In this document: one piece after another, positions 35,815-46,540 of the stretch
Position numbering within the stretch: position 1 is the stretch's first letter
Layout of the letters: every line of letters begins with the position of its first letter
Assembly: GCA_051294375.1 (NCBI GenBank)
Contig: CM119264.1
Coordinates: 5,651,810-5,715,809 of the forward strand
Direction: 5' to 3'
Length of the DNA: 64,000 nt
Origin: Paraspadella gotoi
Lineage: Eukaryota; Chaetognatha
Program-made: the position numbers and the translations under genes
The notes under the pieces: model-generated
The model's input: the letters and a program-made list of their open reading frames with translations, nothing else
Databases searched by the model: none
Told to the model about the DNA's origin: nothing

Positions 35815-36260
35815 ACCTTTTGCCCTCCGCCGCGTCACGTTCGGCTGTCGCTTCCGAGAGGCGGGGAACGGCGCCGGCATGGCGTGGGGAGCATGGCATT
35901 GGGAGGGCATGGCGGGGGGATTGTATCAATGGGCTGCGTGGTTCAGGACATGGCATAGTTCGATATGGGGAAAAAGGGCAGCGACGGCAGAGGGCCGTGT
36001 CTAAAAAGAAAATGCCGATTCCGGGCCATGTCGCCTTCAGGGCGTCTGATTGGTGGCCGCTTTATTGGCTGAGACGAATCAATGAATCGCGCGCCCCCTA
36101 GTCTCCCCCCGGCGCATTTTCCAATCACGCGCCCGCTCGACGACTCTTAAAGCGCCGAAGGGGGAAGGGGTGGCGCCAAAGGGCGATGCGGTGCTGCTCC
36201 CCCCCCCGGCGCCGGAACCGCGGGTCGGCAATTTCCGATCGGCGATACACGGAAAACGCC
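35815..36260. promoter_or_regulatory. CpG-rich patch with three CCAAT boxes, promoter-like
   Basis: A sharp rise in CpG relative to the AT-rich flanks. Inverted CCAAT boxes (ATTGG) lie at 36049-36053 and 36064-36068 and a direct CCAAT at 36121-36125, a spacing typical of NF-Y-bound proximal promoters. No coding exon I can support lies on either side, so the target gene and direction are unknown. GGCATGGCG-type near-repeats fill 35875-35950. Confidence 0.4.
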
Positions 36261-36800
36261 TTTTGAATTCCCTCTTCTCTTCGGCTCCTTTGTCTCCCCC
36301 TTCTTCTTCTTTTCTTCCCATCCCTTTCTCCCCCTTCCTCCCTTCCTTCTCCTCCCTTAAGCTCATTCGCCCTTGCTCTCCTCCCCCTTAAATTCCCTCC
36401 TCCGTTCCCCTTTCCTCCCTTCCTCCCTCTTTCCCCTCTTCCCCTCTGCCTCTCCTTCTCCCCTTTCCTCTCTTCCACCCTCGCCTCCCCCTCACCTCCT
36501 TCCGCTCTTCTTCCCCTTCTCCTCCTTTCCTCCCATTCTCCCTCTCTTCCCTTTTTTCCTCTCTTTCTTCTCCTCCTCTCTGCTTCTTCCTCTTTCCTCC
36601 TCATCTTACTCCCTTCCATTGGTCCCCCTTTTTCTCCTCTCCTTCCCCTCTCCTCGGCTCCTTCCCGATTTCCTCTCTTCCTCCCCTTCTCCCCATTTCC
36701 TCCCCATTTCCACCGGAAATACGAAAGTCGCCGCTCGTCGTAAACAAAGAGGCGTCGCTTCGACGAGGCCCTCGGCGACGTCGAGGCGCTGCGATTTCAA
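36261..36800. repeat. Pyrimidine-rich low-complexity stretch
   Basis: CCCTTCC/CTCCTTCC-type sequence. Long SP/EK-rich frames on either strand are compositional. Confidence 0.75.
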
Positions 36801-36814
36801 GATGATGCTCTATG

Positions 36815-36996
36815 TCTGTCTGTCTGTCTATCCGTCTTTCTTTCTGTCCGTCTGTTTGACCGTCTGTTTGTCTCTCTCATGGCGTTTATCAGTATCTCAA
36901 CCTCACTCCTTTTTTCTCTGTCTCCTCTATCTATGCCTTCTCTATCTTGATCTCTCTCTCTCCTCTCTCTCTCTCTCGTCTCTCTCTCTTCTCTTC

Positions 36997-37042
<46 letters not shown>

Positions 37043-37046
37043 CTTT
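36815..37046. repeat. (TCTG)n then (CT)n tracts
   Basis: TCTG/TCCG tetramers to about 36880, then CT repeats from about 36948. A (GA)n tract follows at 37130-37205. Confidence 0.85.
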
Positions 37047-37127
37047 TTAAAGCGTCGCTTCATTCCTTTCCCGCCCAGTGTTTTCACGACCGCGCTTACT
37101 TGGGCGGGAAGAAAGATGCAGAGACGA

Positions 37128-37159
<32 letters not shown>

Positions 37160-37207
37160 TGAGAGAGAGAGAGACACGAGGAAGAGAGAGAGACGAGAGA
37201 TGAGGAA

Positions 37208-38082
37208 GAACAATAATCCCACCATCCTTTATTTCTGACACACATTATCCGCCTTCCTCTTCCTCATTCTTCCCAACCACCCAGTGATTTACTTACCCGA
37301 GTTATTCTTCATCTTTGAAAACATTTTTCACTCGCCATCTCAACGTTTATACATAAATCCTAGATGTCATTTCATCGTCGCGTTGTATCCGTTTTTTTCT
37401 CTCCGCTTTCTCCGATAACTTGGTCCTCGTATTTTCTTTTGACAAAATATTTTTTTACGATATCTTTTCGCTCTTTTCTGATCGTTTATTCCCAGAAATT
37501 TAAATTTAATTTTTATAACTTAATATATTCTAAATATCCTTAATCCAAATCATTAACGTATTCCTAATCCTTACCTCAAACATAATCTAATCGCTACTCT
37601 AAAACCGTTTTTCCCTAATTTCAACCCCAAACCCCAACCATAATTCCAAACTTAAGTCACTAACTTCAATATAACTAAATTTTATAAACCTAATCTAAAC
37701 CCAACCCAAAACTCCAAACCTAACCCAAAAACCAAACCCTTAACCCAACCACCTAAACCAAACCTTACCTTTTACCAAATATTTTAATCAAAAATCCCAA
37801 AATGGGGGTTCTGGCAAAATAAGGCCACCAACTTTTACGTCTATGGACTCAGTTTTCCCTCTTCCTCCTCCTTTTTAAAATTCCCCTTATAATCTTTTTA
37901 AATCCCATTAACCTTTTTATAAATCCTTTTAAAATCCCTTTACCCTCCCCCTCCCCTTTTTTCCTCTTCCCTTCTTTTAATTCTGGCTCCAGGAATAATC
38001 TCACTATTTTTTTTCATTGCTTGTTGTCTGAAATAAATGGTCTTGTACACTTAATCGTATTCCCGACTTCTCGTCTGTCCTA

Positions 38083-38100
<18 letters not shown>
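37208..38100 (+). repeat. 0.9-kb tandem duplication, copy 1
   Basis: Starts AATAATCCCACCATCCTTTA, then a TTTACTTACCCGAGTTATTC stretch, degenerate telomere-like CCTAAACC sequence (37540-37770), and a tail TTCTGGCTCCAGGAATAATC followed by (CT)n. It matches copy 2 in order and orientation with many small indels. Confidence 0.93.
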
Positions 38101-38123
<23 letters not shown>

Positions 38124-38148
38124 NNNNNNNNNNNNNNNNNNNNNNNNN
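38124..38148. other. Assembly gap, exactly 25 N
   Basis: Sits exactly between the two copies of the 0.9-kb duplication. Confidence 1.
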
Positions 38149-39050
38149 AAATAATCCCACCATCCTTTATTTCTACAAACCCCTTTTCGCTCTGTCGCTC
38201 ATCTTCCCAACCCACGTGATTTACTTACCCGAGTTATTCTTCATCTTGAAAACATTTTTCACTCGCCCATTCAACGTTTATACTAAATCCTAGAATGTCA
38301 TTTCATCGTCGCGTTGTATCCGTTTTTTCTCTCGCTTTCTCCGATAACTTGTCCTCGTATTTTCTTTTGTACAAAATATTTTTTTACGATATCTTTTTCG
38401 GCTCTCTTTTCTGATCGTTTATCCCAGAATTTAATTTAAATTTTTTTTAAACTTATATATATTTCTAATACTAATCCTTAATCCAAATCATTAACGTATT
38501 CCTAATCCTTACCTCAAACATAATCTTAATCCCTAACTCTAAACCGTTTTCCCTAATTTCCAACCCAAACCCCAAACCCTAATTACAAACTAAGTCACTA
38601 ACTTCAATAACTAAATTTATACCTAATCTAAACCCTAACCCAAACCCAAACCCTAACCCAAAACCCAAACCCTAACCCTAACCCCTAAACCAAACCTTAA
38701 CCTTTTACCAAATATTTAAATCAAAAATCCAAAATGGGGCGTTCTGGGAAAATAAGGCCAACTTTTCGCTATGGACTCATTTTCCCTCTCCTCCCCCTTT
38801 TTAAATTCCCCTTATAAATCTTTTAAATCCCTTTTATAAATCTTTTAAATCCCTTTTATAAATCTTTCCCCCCTCCCCCTTTTTTTCCTCTTCCCTTCTT
38901 TTAATTCTGGCTCCAGGGAATCTCATATTTTTTTTCTTGCTTGTTGTCTGACATAGAATGGTCTCACTTAATCGTATTCCCACTCTCTCGTCTTCCTCTC
39001 TCTCTCTCTCATCCTGCTCTCTCTCTCTCTCTCTCTCTCTCCTTCTCTCT
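38149..39050 (+). repeat. 0.9-kb tandem duplication, copy 2
   Basis: Second copy of 37208-38100, with the telomere-like part at 38480-38701 and the same (CT)n end. Confidence 0.93.
38630..38701. repeat. Degenerate telomere-like CCCTAA run
   Basis: Several CCCTAA and CCCAAA units in tandem (for example CCCTAACCCTAACCCCTAAA near 38671). It resembles an interstitial TTAGGG-type telomeric sequence. Weaker versions lie at 37680-37760 and, on the other strand, at 61704-61826. Confidence 0.6.
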
Positions 39051-39475
39051 CTCTGTTCAGGATTCGCATTTATTTAACCGAATCTCTCAAATCTAAATTT
39101 CGGCTTTATAATTCAGATTTCGAAATAGCTAAGACTAGCAAGGTAGTGTGCATGAATGCGTGTGCGGTGCCCATACTAAATCCTCATCTCTCATACAAAA
39201 TCCTATTCTGCATCTCGATAAAGATTAAGAGAAAAAAGAAACTAACTCCCAAGGTTCGATTACTCGCTTGCCTCTGTTGCTCTCTCTCTCTCTCTGTCTC
39301 CCTCTCTCACTCTTTCTCTGTCTGTCTCTCTCTCTCTCTCTCTGTTTCTCTCTCAGTCTCTCTCACTCACTCTCTCTCACTCTCACTCTTTCTTTCTTTC
39401 TCTCTCTCCCCCGCTGCGAGTTTACTTTTTCTCGCCTCAACTGGAGTCGATGTTTGCTTTGTCGCGGAATGGAAA
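39051..39475. other. Non-coding stretch with imperfect (CT)n
   Basis: Ordinary sequence to about 39275, then CT repeats interrupted by CTCACT and CTGT to about 39410. No supported gene. Confidence 0.6.
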
Positions 39476-39555
39476 CCGACGACAACGACGACAACGACGA
39501 CAACGACGACGACGACGACGAAAAAACGACGACAGAGAAGACGACAACAACAACT
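39476..39555. repeat. (GAC/AAC)n triplet region
   Basis: GACAAC hexamers, then GAC triplets, then CAA triplets. Confidence 0.9.
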
Positions 39556-39679
39556 ATAGGGGGAATTAGACGCTCTGTCGCCATCGTCGTCGTCACTTTT
39601 ATCGTCGCTATTTAAAAAAAAATATAATTATGAACTGGAGTTTTTATGAGTTTCCGCATCGACGTCTCTTAATTCCCTC

Positions 39680-39699
39680 TCTGTCTCTCTCTCTCCTCT

Positions 39700-39745
<46 letters not shown>
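39680..39745. repeat. (CT)n tract
   Basis: CT dinucleotides with CC interruptions. Confidence 0.9.
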
Positions 39746-39879
39746 CTCTCTCGCTACTCTCTTCCTACCTCCCGTCCTCCCATCCTCTTCTCCCCCCCGT
39801 ACTCTCTTCGTTATTAAACAGTGTGATTCCCCTTTGTTGTTTAAAATTATTACCACGTCATCCTTCCGCTGACCGATTC

Positions 39880-39930
39880 TGCCGCCGCAGCCGCCGCCGC
39901 AGCCGCCCCCGCTGCCGCCGCCGCCTCCTT
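39880..39930. repeat. (GCC)n-rich triplet tract
   Basis: GCCGCCGCA/GCC triplets; would read as polyalanine or polyproline. Not bounded by credible splice sites. Confidence 0.85.
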
Positions 39931-40229
39931 AGTTTACTTTCAATAAAGAAAATGATATTTTTTTTTCTCTTTCTCTCCTTAAATATCTCTAAAACTATGT
40001 CATGTATTTAATTTTTTTTTATGTTCCAGCCCCTTAAAAATAACTCGTTTTCATTGAGTTATCTTTTAAATCTTTTAAACCTTGCAAATATTTTCTATTT
40101 AACTATTAATCCTAAAATAACTCTGACGTTTTCTTTTATAATTTCCTCACTTTTTAAACACTTTCTTTTCTTTGCACTCTCGTCCTCTTCTTTCTTTCAC
40201 AATCCATTTTCGTCGACGCCTCACTCACC

Positions 40230-40620
40230 TTCGCGTCTCAACCTTTCACGATCACGTGAGGCCGTCGTCTTAAGAGGCGCCCTTCGCTTTCACTCGACGC
40301 CGCACCTGAAATGATTGACCCGTCACGTCCGCTCGCTTGACTTGTCACGTGACGTGAAACCTCACTGCTACCCTAACAGCCTCTTTCTCTGTGAAACAGT
40401 TTAAACTTACTTACTTTAAATCTCAGGCATTCACACATTTTCTCTTCACGAATTCGCGTGAAAACTATTGTCGCTCTTTCCTTTCTCGCTTCGGGTGAAG
40501 TCTCACGGTGAAATCACTTCCTTCGACTCTTGTGAAACTTTATCTTTTTCACTGCTTTTTCTCTTTACTGAATGAGGCGTCTTTCTCCTTTCGTGAACTT
40601 GTCATTATAAGTTAAGAGAA
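40230..40620. promoter_or_regulatory. E-box-rich stretch with an exact GTCACGTGAC site
   Basis: ATCACGTGAG lies at 40251-40260 and the palindromic decamer GTCACGTGAC at 40344-40353. The decamer matches the consensus bound by MITF/TFE and USF bHLH-ZIP factors. GTGAAA-type hexamers recur across 40350-40560. No associated exon recognised. Confidence 0.35.
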
Positions 40621-40958
40621 CTAAATATCGAGGCTTGTTATATATTATTTTTATTTTGTTTAATTTAATTTTTTTAGTAGAATTGATACTAATTCAAGTT
40701 TGTTTAGAATTCCTTTGGTTCTTCACCATTATTTTTTTATTACGCAGTCTCGAGGAAACCGAGTACTTTGGGTTGTCAGTGGTGAACTTCAACCTAAATT
40801 CACCTAAAAACTACAGTTTCGGAGAAAGAAAGAAAGAAAAAAAATGAGGAATTCCATAATTCACAAAATAATCGGCGAACGAGGTTATCACTGATGATAA
40901 AGTAGCCACTTTGTGAAAAATCTCGGGGAAAGAGAGAGAGAGAGAAGAGAGAGAAGAT

Positions 40959-40991
<33 letters not shown>

Positions 40992-41470
40992 TTAATCTCT
41001 GCGCGCGAATGTCATGGAATTTTTGGGATGAGGCTGAAGATGGATCTCCTTCAATATGAGGTTGAGGGGAAGCAGGGAAAAAGGGAGAAATTAGTAATAA
41101 GTGAATAAAAAATAAAACGAGTAAATTTAATAATTAGTGTAGGCCAAATATAAGAGCCGGATGAAATAATACAAGTAAAAAAGGCAGATAATGAAAGGAA
41201 GGGAAATTTGCTCCAAACCTCCTTCCTTTTTTTTTTACGAGATTCATGTGAAGCGATTTATGATGATGATCTTTTAAACGATTTCCCTTCGATGATACTC
41301 CTCTTCTTCATTTTTTACGTCTCCTCATCTTCATTCTCTCGTTTCCCTTTCTTCATTCTTCATTCTTCTTTAATCTCATTCCCCAATTCTCCGTTCTTAT
41401 CGTTTTCTCTTCTGCTCTACATCGTTTAACGTCCTCTTCTTCATTATATACTTTATTCTTCACTGTCCCC
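40621..41470. other. Non-coding stretch with a GA tract
   Basis: AT-rich sequence, an imperfect (GA)n tract at about 40930-40990, then ordinary sequence. No supported gene. Confidence 0.5.
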
Positions 41471-41723
41471 TTTGTCATTTTCGATTATCTTTTGTCATTT
41501 TCTATTATCTTTTGTCATTTTCTAATATCTTTTGTCATTTTCTATTATCTTTTGTCATTTTCTAATATCTTTTGTCATTTTCTATTATCTTTCGTCATTT
41601 TCTATTATCTTTTGTCATTTTCTATTATCTTTTATCATTTTCTATTATCTTTTGTCATTTTCTATTATCTTTTATCATTTTCTATTATCTTTTATCTTTT
41701 ATCTTTTGTCATTTTCTATTATC
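41471..41723. repeat. 20-bp minisatellite, about 12 copies
   Basis: Tandem TTTGTCATTTTCTATTATCT with rare substitutions (CGATTATC, CTAATATC, TTTATCATTT) and one partial unit near 41690. The period gives SFSII/CHFL-type frames in all phases, so those frames are artefacts. Confidence 0.97.
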
Positions 41724-42499
41724 CTCTTCCTCATATCCTATTCTCCTCAGTCATCATTGTCAAATCCTTTCTTTCTTCTTCTTTTCTACTTTCCCCCTCT
41801 TCATCTCCTTCATCCTCCTCCTCTTCCTCCCCCTTCTCCTCTTCCTCTTTCTCTTCCTCCCCCACACAAGTCCCTTCGCCCCCGAAATCGTTTTCTCCCA
41901 TTAGATAAACGAATCGTCGATTTGCATATTTTCGCTCAAACCAAAATAAGAGAACCGCGTTGCTCTCCTAAAAAAAAAAAAAGAGGCTCAATCGAGCTTA
42001 ACGTTTGACCTTTTAAAAAAAATTGTAATTGCTAATCCACAACAAAATTACTTCGGCCTTCAATTTCAAAAAAGATAGGATTCGTAACCGATGTATAGAC
42101 AGACAGACTGACAATACCGCCAAGTCTGAAATCTTCTCGCAACGTTTATTCCTTAATTTATACAAAAAGTATTAATATTAAAGCGAGGAAACGCGCCGAC
42201 GCTCCCCCCCCCCTTCTTCTCGTGTTATGACGGAGAAAATGAGAGAAGAAAACAGAGAAAAACGTAAATTAGAATTTGAATTCCAAATCGCGGGCGATGA
42301 CGAGTCGAAGGAGTGGGGAAAGTGGTTTCTGGGGTGGAGAATATGGGGTGTTGAGGGAGTGTTCGAGAGTGTTGAAGGCCTAGAGAAGTTTTAAAGAGAA
42401 TAAAGAACTGTGGAGATGTTTTGGAGAGAGATGGAGGGATCAGTGAAGTCGGAAGGAATGTTTGTTGGTTTAGGAAAGTATAGGAGTGGTTAGAGGATT
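41724..42499. other. Non-coding stretch
   Basis: Pyrimidine-rich to about 41880, then ordinary AT-rich and G-rich sequence. No supported gene. Confidence 0.5.
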
Positions 42500-42717
42500 A
42501 TAAAATATGAAATAGGTACAACTAATATATAAATTATCCATTCATTTAATAAATAAGCTATCTTGCTCCTGACTTTGGACGGGCTTTGGTGGTTTAAGGC
42601 CTTACAAGATAATGACATAGCAGGTCCCTGCAAGCTTTCAATCAAGACTCTCTCACAGTCTCGTTTATTCACTCCCAGAGTTTCTAGCGTTCTTATCAAC
42701 GAAGTGATATAATATGT
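42500..42717 (+). repeat. Dispersed 220-bp repeat family, full copy 1
   Basis: About 85 percent alike by eye to 55683-55908 over the whole length, including ATATAAATTATCCATTCATT, GGTTTAAGGCC, TAGCAGGTCCCTGCAAGCTT and ATTCACTCCCAGAG. No open frame is shared. A non-autonomous mobile element is the likeliest explanation. Confidence 0.88.
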
Positions 42718-44189
42718 TTCAATTGTATGAAAAGATGTTGGATTGAAATATAGAAGCTGCTAAGAACATATTTTAGGGTTACTAAGAGAGGGAGAATAAG
42801 AGAAAAGGAAACAAGTTGACGAGAAGTTTCAAGAAAGTTTTAAGAAAAGTTGAAAAAGGTAGAGTTCAAGACAAGCGAAAGAGACTGGCAAAGAAGACAA
42901 CGAGATAAAAAGGAAAGAATTTAAATTTTGGCGTCAGAAGGAAGAAGCCAAAAAGAACGAGATTGTCGGGCGGAATACGGGACTAGAAGTTCTGTCGAGG
43001 AAGAAGCAGACCGACAGGAGCAAAGGGGAAGCGCAAAAGCCGAGCCGACAAAACGAGGGGGGAATGGAAGAGAGGACAGCGCGCGGGGGGGTGGGATGTG
43101 GAAGAGACGGCCCACGTCGGCGAAACGAATGATATTCATGGGCTGGGAAAATTTATCATAGGATTCCGACATCAAAGGAGAATTAAGTAAAAAGAAAGAG
43201 AGATTCTTAACCTCCTTCGACGAAGAACGATTTTTTTGACGTAAAACGAAAAAAAAAAAGTTGGAAAGCGACGGTAGAGGGATATCTCGGAAATGCGTCG
43301 TCGTGGAAAAGATGCTATTTTTAGCTATTTCGCGAGTTACTTTTAGGGCTTTTTTTAACAAAATTGTATTATCGCTTGTCGGAGAACCACAGTAAAAATC
43401 AGATATTATTACATTATCTTATCCTTTGAAAGTTACGGGTTGACTGACGCACTAGCACTCACTCGCACACGCCTTGATCAACCGCTCCTTATATCCACAT
43501 GCTGATTTTTATTTCTCGTCTTTGTCTGCAAGCCAACTCACCGCTTCTCTCATTCACAGTGTGAATTCACCGGCCGTGTCTTCTTCGTCGTGATTCACAG
43601 CCCCTCCTCGTCTCTCCTTTGATTATTTGGTTCCACCAACGAAACCAGAATTGGGTTCCAACCAATTCGCCAGGGAGGAACGCCTCGGAGCCAAGGAGCT
43701 TCGTCTCTGTCTCCGCTCAAGATCCGGCGTGCTCTCCTCATCTCTCTCTTCATGCTCTCTCTCTCCTCTCGTCTCTCCTCTCTGTGCTCTGCTCTCTCGT
43801 TCTCTTGCTCCTCGTTCCTCGCACGTTTACATTCAATCCTTACCCGTTAATCTCTTTCTTTCTCGTTGTCCCTTCTAATCCACCCTATAATCTTTCTTAA
43901 TCTCGAATCAGCTTTCTCTTTAATCCTTCTTTCTTCCCTTTCTCCATTTTTTTTATCTTTCTAATTTTCTCCCTTCGTCTTCCCAATTAACCTTTCCAGT
44001 TTTTCCCTCCATAATTTTCGATTTCAATCTTCACTCTTTCTCTTTCACTTCCGCCTTCTCACTCAACGACCAATAGCGATCCTTCCATTCCTCGGTTGCG
44101 CTCTTCAATCAAAGGATGTTCGCTCTTTTCTGTTTCCTGGCATCAGTTCTCACGTTTCCTTCCTTCTTTCATTTTCCTCTCCCCTCCCT
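42718..44189. other. Non-coding stretch
   Basis: Purine-rich to 43250, ordinary sequence to 43600, then pyrimidine-rich. The opposed frames at 42921-43361 and 42928-43161 overlap and show no domain or splice boundary I can support. Confidence 0.45.
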
Positions 44190-44422
44190 CCTTACTTAAA
44201 ACCCGCCACTTTAAACTTTCCCCTCTCCCTCCCCTCCCTTCTTTCCCTCTCTTCTTTCCCCCTCGCCTCAGCCCTCACTTCAAACCGGCCACTTCATTAG
44301 ATGCAAATCATCAATTTTCCCTATAACTCTGCTTCATTTTCACTCCCTCCCCTTTTCTTTGCCCTTCCCTTCCCTCTCCCGATCCCCTCCCCTTTTCACT
44401 CCCTTCCCTTTCCTTTGCCCTT

Positions 44423-44981
44423 NNNNNNNNNNNNNNNNNNNNNNNNNNNNNNNNNNNNNNNNNNNNNNNNNNNNNNNNNNNNNNNNNNNNNNNNNNNNNN
44501 NNNNNNNNNNNNNNNNNNNNNNNNNNNNNNNNNNNNNNNNNNNNNNNNNNNNNNNNNNNNNNNNNNNNNNNNNNNNNNNNNNNNNNNNNNNNNNNNNNNN
44601 NNNNNNNNNNNNNNNNNNNNNNNNNNNNNNNNNNNNNNNNNNNNNNNNNNNNNNNNNNNNNNNNNNNNNNNNNNNNNNNNNNNNNNNNNNNNNNNNNNNN
44701 NNNNNNNNNNNNNNNNNNNNNNNNNNNNNNNNNNNNNNNNNNNNNNNNNNNNNNNNNNNNNNNNNNNNNNNNNNNNNNNNNNNNNNNNNNNNNNNNNNNN
44801 NNNNNNNNNNNNNNNNNNNNNNNNNNNNNNNNNNNNNNNNNNNNNNNNNNNNNNNNNNNNNNNNNNNNNNNNNNNNNNNNNNNNNNNNNNNNNNNNNNNN
44901 NNNNNNNNNNNNNNNNNNNNNNNNNNNNNNNNNNNNNNNNNNNNNNNNNNNNNNNNNNNNNNNNNNNNNNNNNNNNNNNNN
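44423..44981. other. Assembly gap, 559 N
   Basis: Inside the 73-bp minisatellite; the array is probably longer than shown. Confidence 1.
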
Positions 44982-45093
44982 AACTTTTCCCCTTCACTTC
45001 GGTGTCTGCCAGTCCCCATCCTCCTCCCCTCATCACTTCAAACCCGCCACTTCAAACTTTTCCCCTTCACTTCGGTGTCTGCCAGTCCCCATC

Positions 45094-45261
45094 NNNNNNN
45101 NNNNNNNNNNNNNNNNNNNNNNNNNNNNNNNNNNNNNNNNNNNNNNNNNNNNNNNNNNNNNNNNNNNNNNNNNNNNNNNNNNNNNNNNNNNNNNNNNNNN
45201 NNNNNNNNNNNNNNNNNNNNNNNNNNNNNNNNNNNNNNNNNNNNNNNNNNNNNNNNNNNNN
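45094..45261. other. Assembly gap, 168 N
   Basis: Inside the 73-bp minisatellite, about 2.3 units long. Confidence 1.
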
Positions 45262-45310
45262 CCGCCACTTCAAACTTTTCCCCGTCTCTTCGGTGGATGC
45301 GAGTCGCCAA

Positions 45311-45876
45311 CTCTTCATCCCCAGACTTTTGCTATTAGGATCTCGGGGGACAAAAGGGAAGGCGTCGCCGTTGGCCGCCGCAGCAGCGTCCGAAGCCGCC
45401 GCCGCTGCACTCGCCGCAGCAAAAAGCCGCCGCCAGGTCGAGTTATTAACAGGCGTTGATGAATATACTGGGGGGAAAGACCGAGAGTCGTGGAAAAGGG
45501 AGGAAAGGAAAGGAAGGAAAAAGGAGGAAGATCTGTCCAAGATCACTTTTCTTTTTTTTTCTTTTTTTCTTTCTTTTTTTTTTAGTCAATTTTTTTTTCT
45601 TGGCTTTTCTATTCTATTATTCTGACTTTTTTTTCGTTGGTTCTTTTTTTTTTTACAATTTTTTTGTAATTCCTTTTTTTAGAATTTAAACTTTCATTTT
45701 TTTCCTTTTTCCTTTCTTGATCTTTTTTCCCCTTTTTCCTTAGTGCTTTTTTCTCCATTCGTGCTATTTTGCCAGGAAATTCAATTCTCATATTAATTTA
45801 ACTTCTTCACTTATCGCTCTCTTCGATACCACACTGCGTCTTACTGTACTCAGCTGAGCAAACGAATTTATTTGCG

Positions 45877-45880
<4 letters not shown>
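45311..45880. other. Non-coding stretch with a GCC-rich core
   Basis: GCCGCCGC-rich sequence at 45370-45430 would read as polyalanine in one frame, followed by purine-rich then T-rich low-complexity sequence. No domain recognised. Confidence 0.45.
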
Positions 45881-45912
<32 letters not shown>

Positions 45913-46165
45913 NNNNNNNNNNNNNNNNNNNNNNNNNNNNNNNNNNNNNNNNNNNNNNNNNNNNNNNNNNNNNNNNNNNNNNNNNNNNNNNNNNNNNNNN
46001 NNNNNNNNNNNNNNNNNNNNNNNNNNNNNNNNNNNNNNNNNNNNNNNNNNNNNNNNNNNNNNNNNNNNNNNNNNNNNNNNNNNNNNNNNNNNNNNNNNNN
46101 NNNNNNNNNNAGAGAGAGAGAGAGAAAAGACAGAAAAAAAGACAGAGAGAGAGAGAGAGACGTTA
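45881..46165. repeat. (CT)n to (GA)n with a gap between
   Basis: CT repeats run into the gap at 45913 and GA repeats emerge at 46111, so the strand composition switches inside the gap. Confidence 0.9.
45913..46110. other. Assembly gap, 198 N
   Basis: Left edge (CT)n, right edge (GA)n. Confidence 1.
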
Positions 46166-46224
46166 CGAGCTTTAGGGAAAGAGGGTCCGCTCAGTGATAT
46201 AGACTCTCGTTAGCACATGTTCCT

Positions 46225-46540
46225 CCCATGAGACGATGGTGGTTATCGGAGACGGCGCAGATGGTGGTGGTGATTGCAAAAGTGATTCAGTTGATGGCGA
46301 TTGCGAAACTGGTGGCGATTCTAAAAAACAGTCGTCCGCCAGATGGCGATGGGAAAGATTTAATCTTGCCACGGATGTTTGTGACATTTGCGGCACTGAT
46401 TACCGTCATTATGGCGACGAAGATGGCGCCGCTTATTGTCCATCAAGGAATAGCGCCACCTCAAGCGTCGGCGGCCACTCTAAGGGCCGCGCGAAGCCGG
46501 CACGGCACGCGGGACGCCTTCCACGGCCCTTTCCCTAAAA
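46225..46540. other. GATGGCG-rich patch, open in two frames, not assigned
   Basis: GATGGCGAT/GGTGGCGAT-type words recur about ten times with irregular spacing. Two overlapping plus-strand frames stay open across it, but neither shows a domain I trust and no donor site follows. A CTCF-like site lies at 46336-46349. Confidence 0.35.
46336..46349 (+). promoter_or_regulatory. CTCF-like motif
   Basis: CCGCCAGATGGCGA matches 13 of 14 positions of the CTCF core consensus CCRSYAGRKGGCRS (last base A). Chance occurrence in a GATGGCG-rich patch is possible. Confidence 0.3.

Larger units (their letters stand above)
44190..45310. repeat. 73-bp pyrimidine-rich minisatellite containing two gaps
   Basis: The unit carries AAACCCGCCACTTCAAACTT and CACTTCGGTGTCTGCCAGTC. 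Two clean adjacent units at 44982-45093 are 73 bp apart. Weaker copies lie at 44195-44300 and 45262-45310. Confidence 0.9.

Noticed and set aside
40880-40925. Second hammerhead-like CTGATGA...GTGAAAA
   Set aside because: There is no stem III or cleavage-site arrangement, and the region folds better as a simple TTATCA/TGATAA hairpin.
41492-42008. SFSIIFCHFL-repeat frames
   Set aside because: The 20-bp repeat is open in several phases at once, so the open frame is a property of the repeat.
45329-45436. Possible exon between CCCCAG and CCAG-GTCGAG
   Set aside because: Low-complexity alanine-rich or basic frames only; no partner exon or homology recognised.
44301-45625. Frames of 200-366 codons on both strands
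   Set aside because: Most residues are N-derived; the rest is 73-bp minisatellite translated in all phases.
46236-46538. Zinc-finger-like CDICG...AAYC pattern
   Set aside because: Only three suitably placed cysteines, overlapping an equally open frame, no splice boundary and a GATGGCG-biased sequence; coincidence is likelier.
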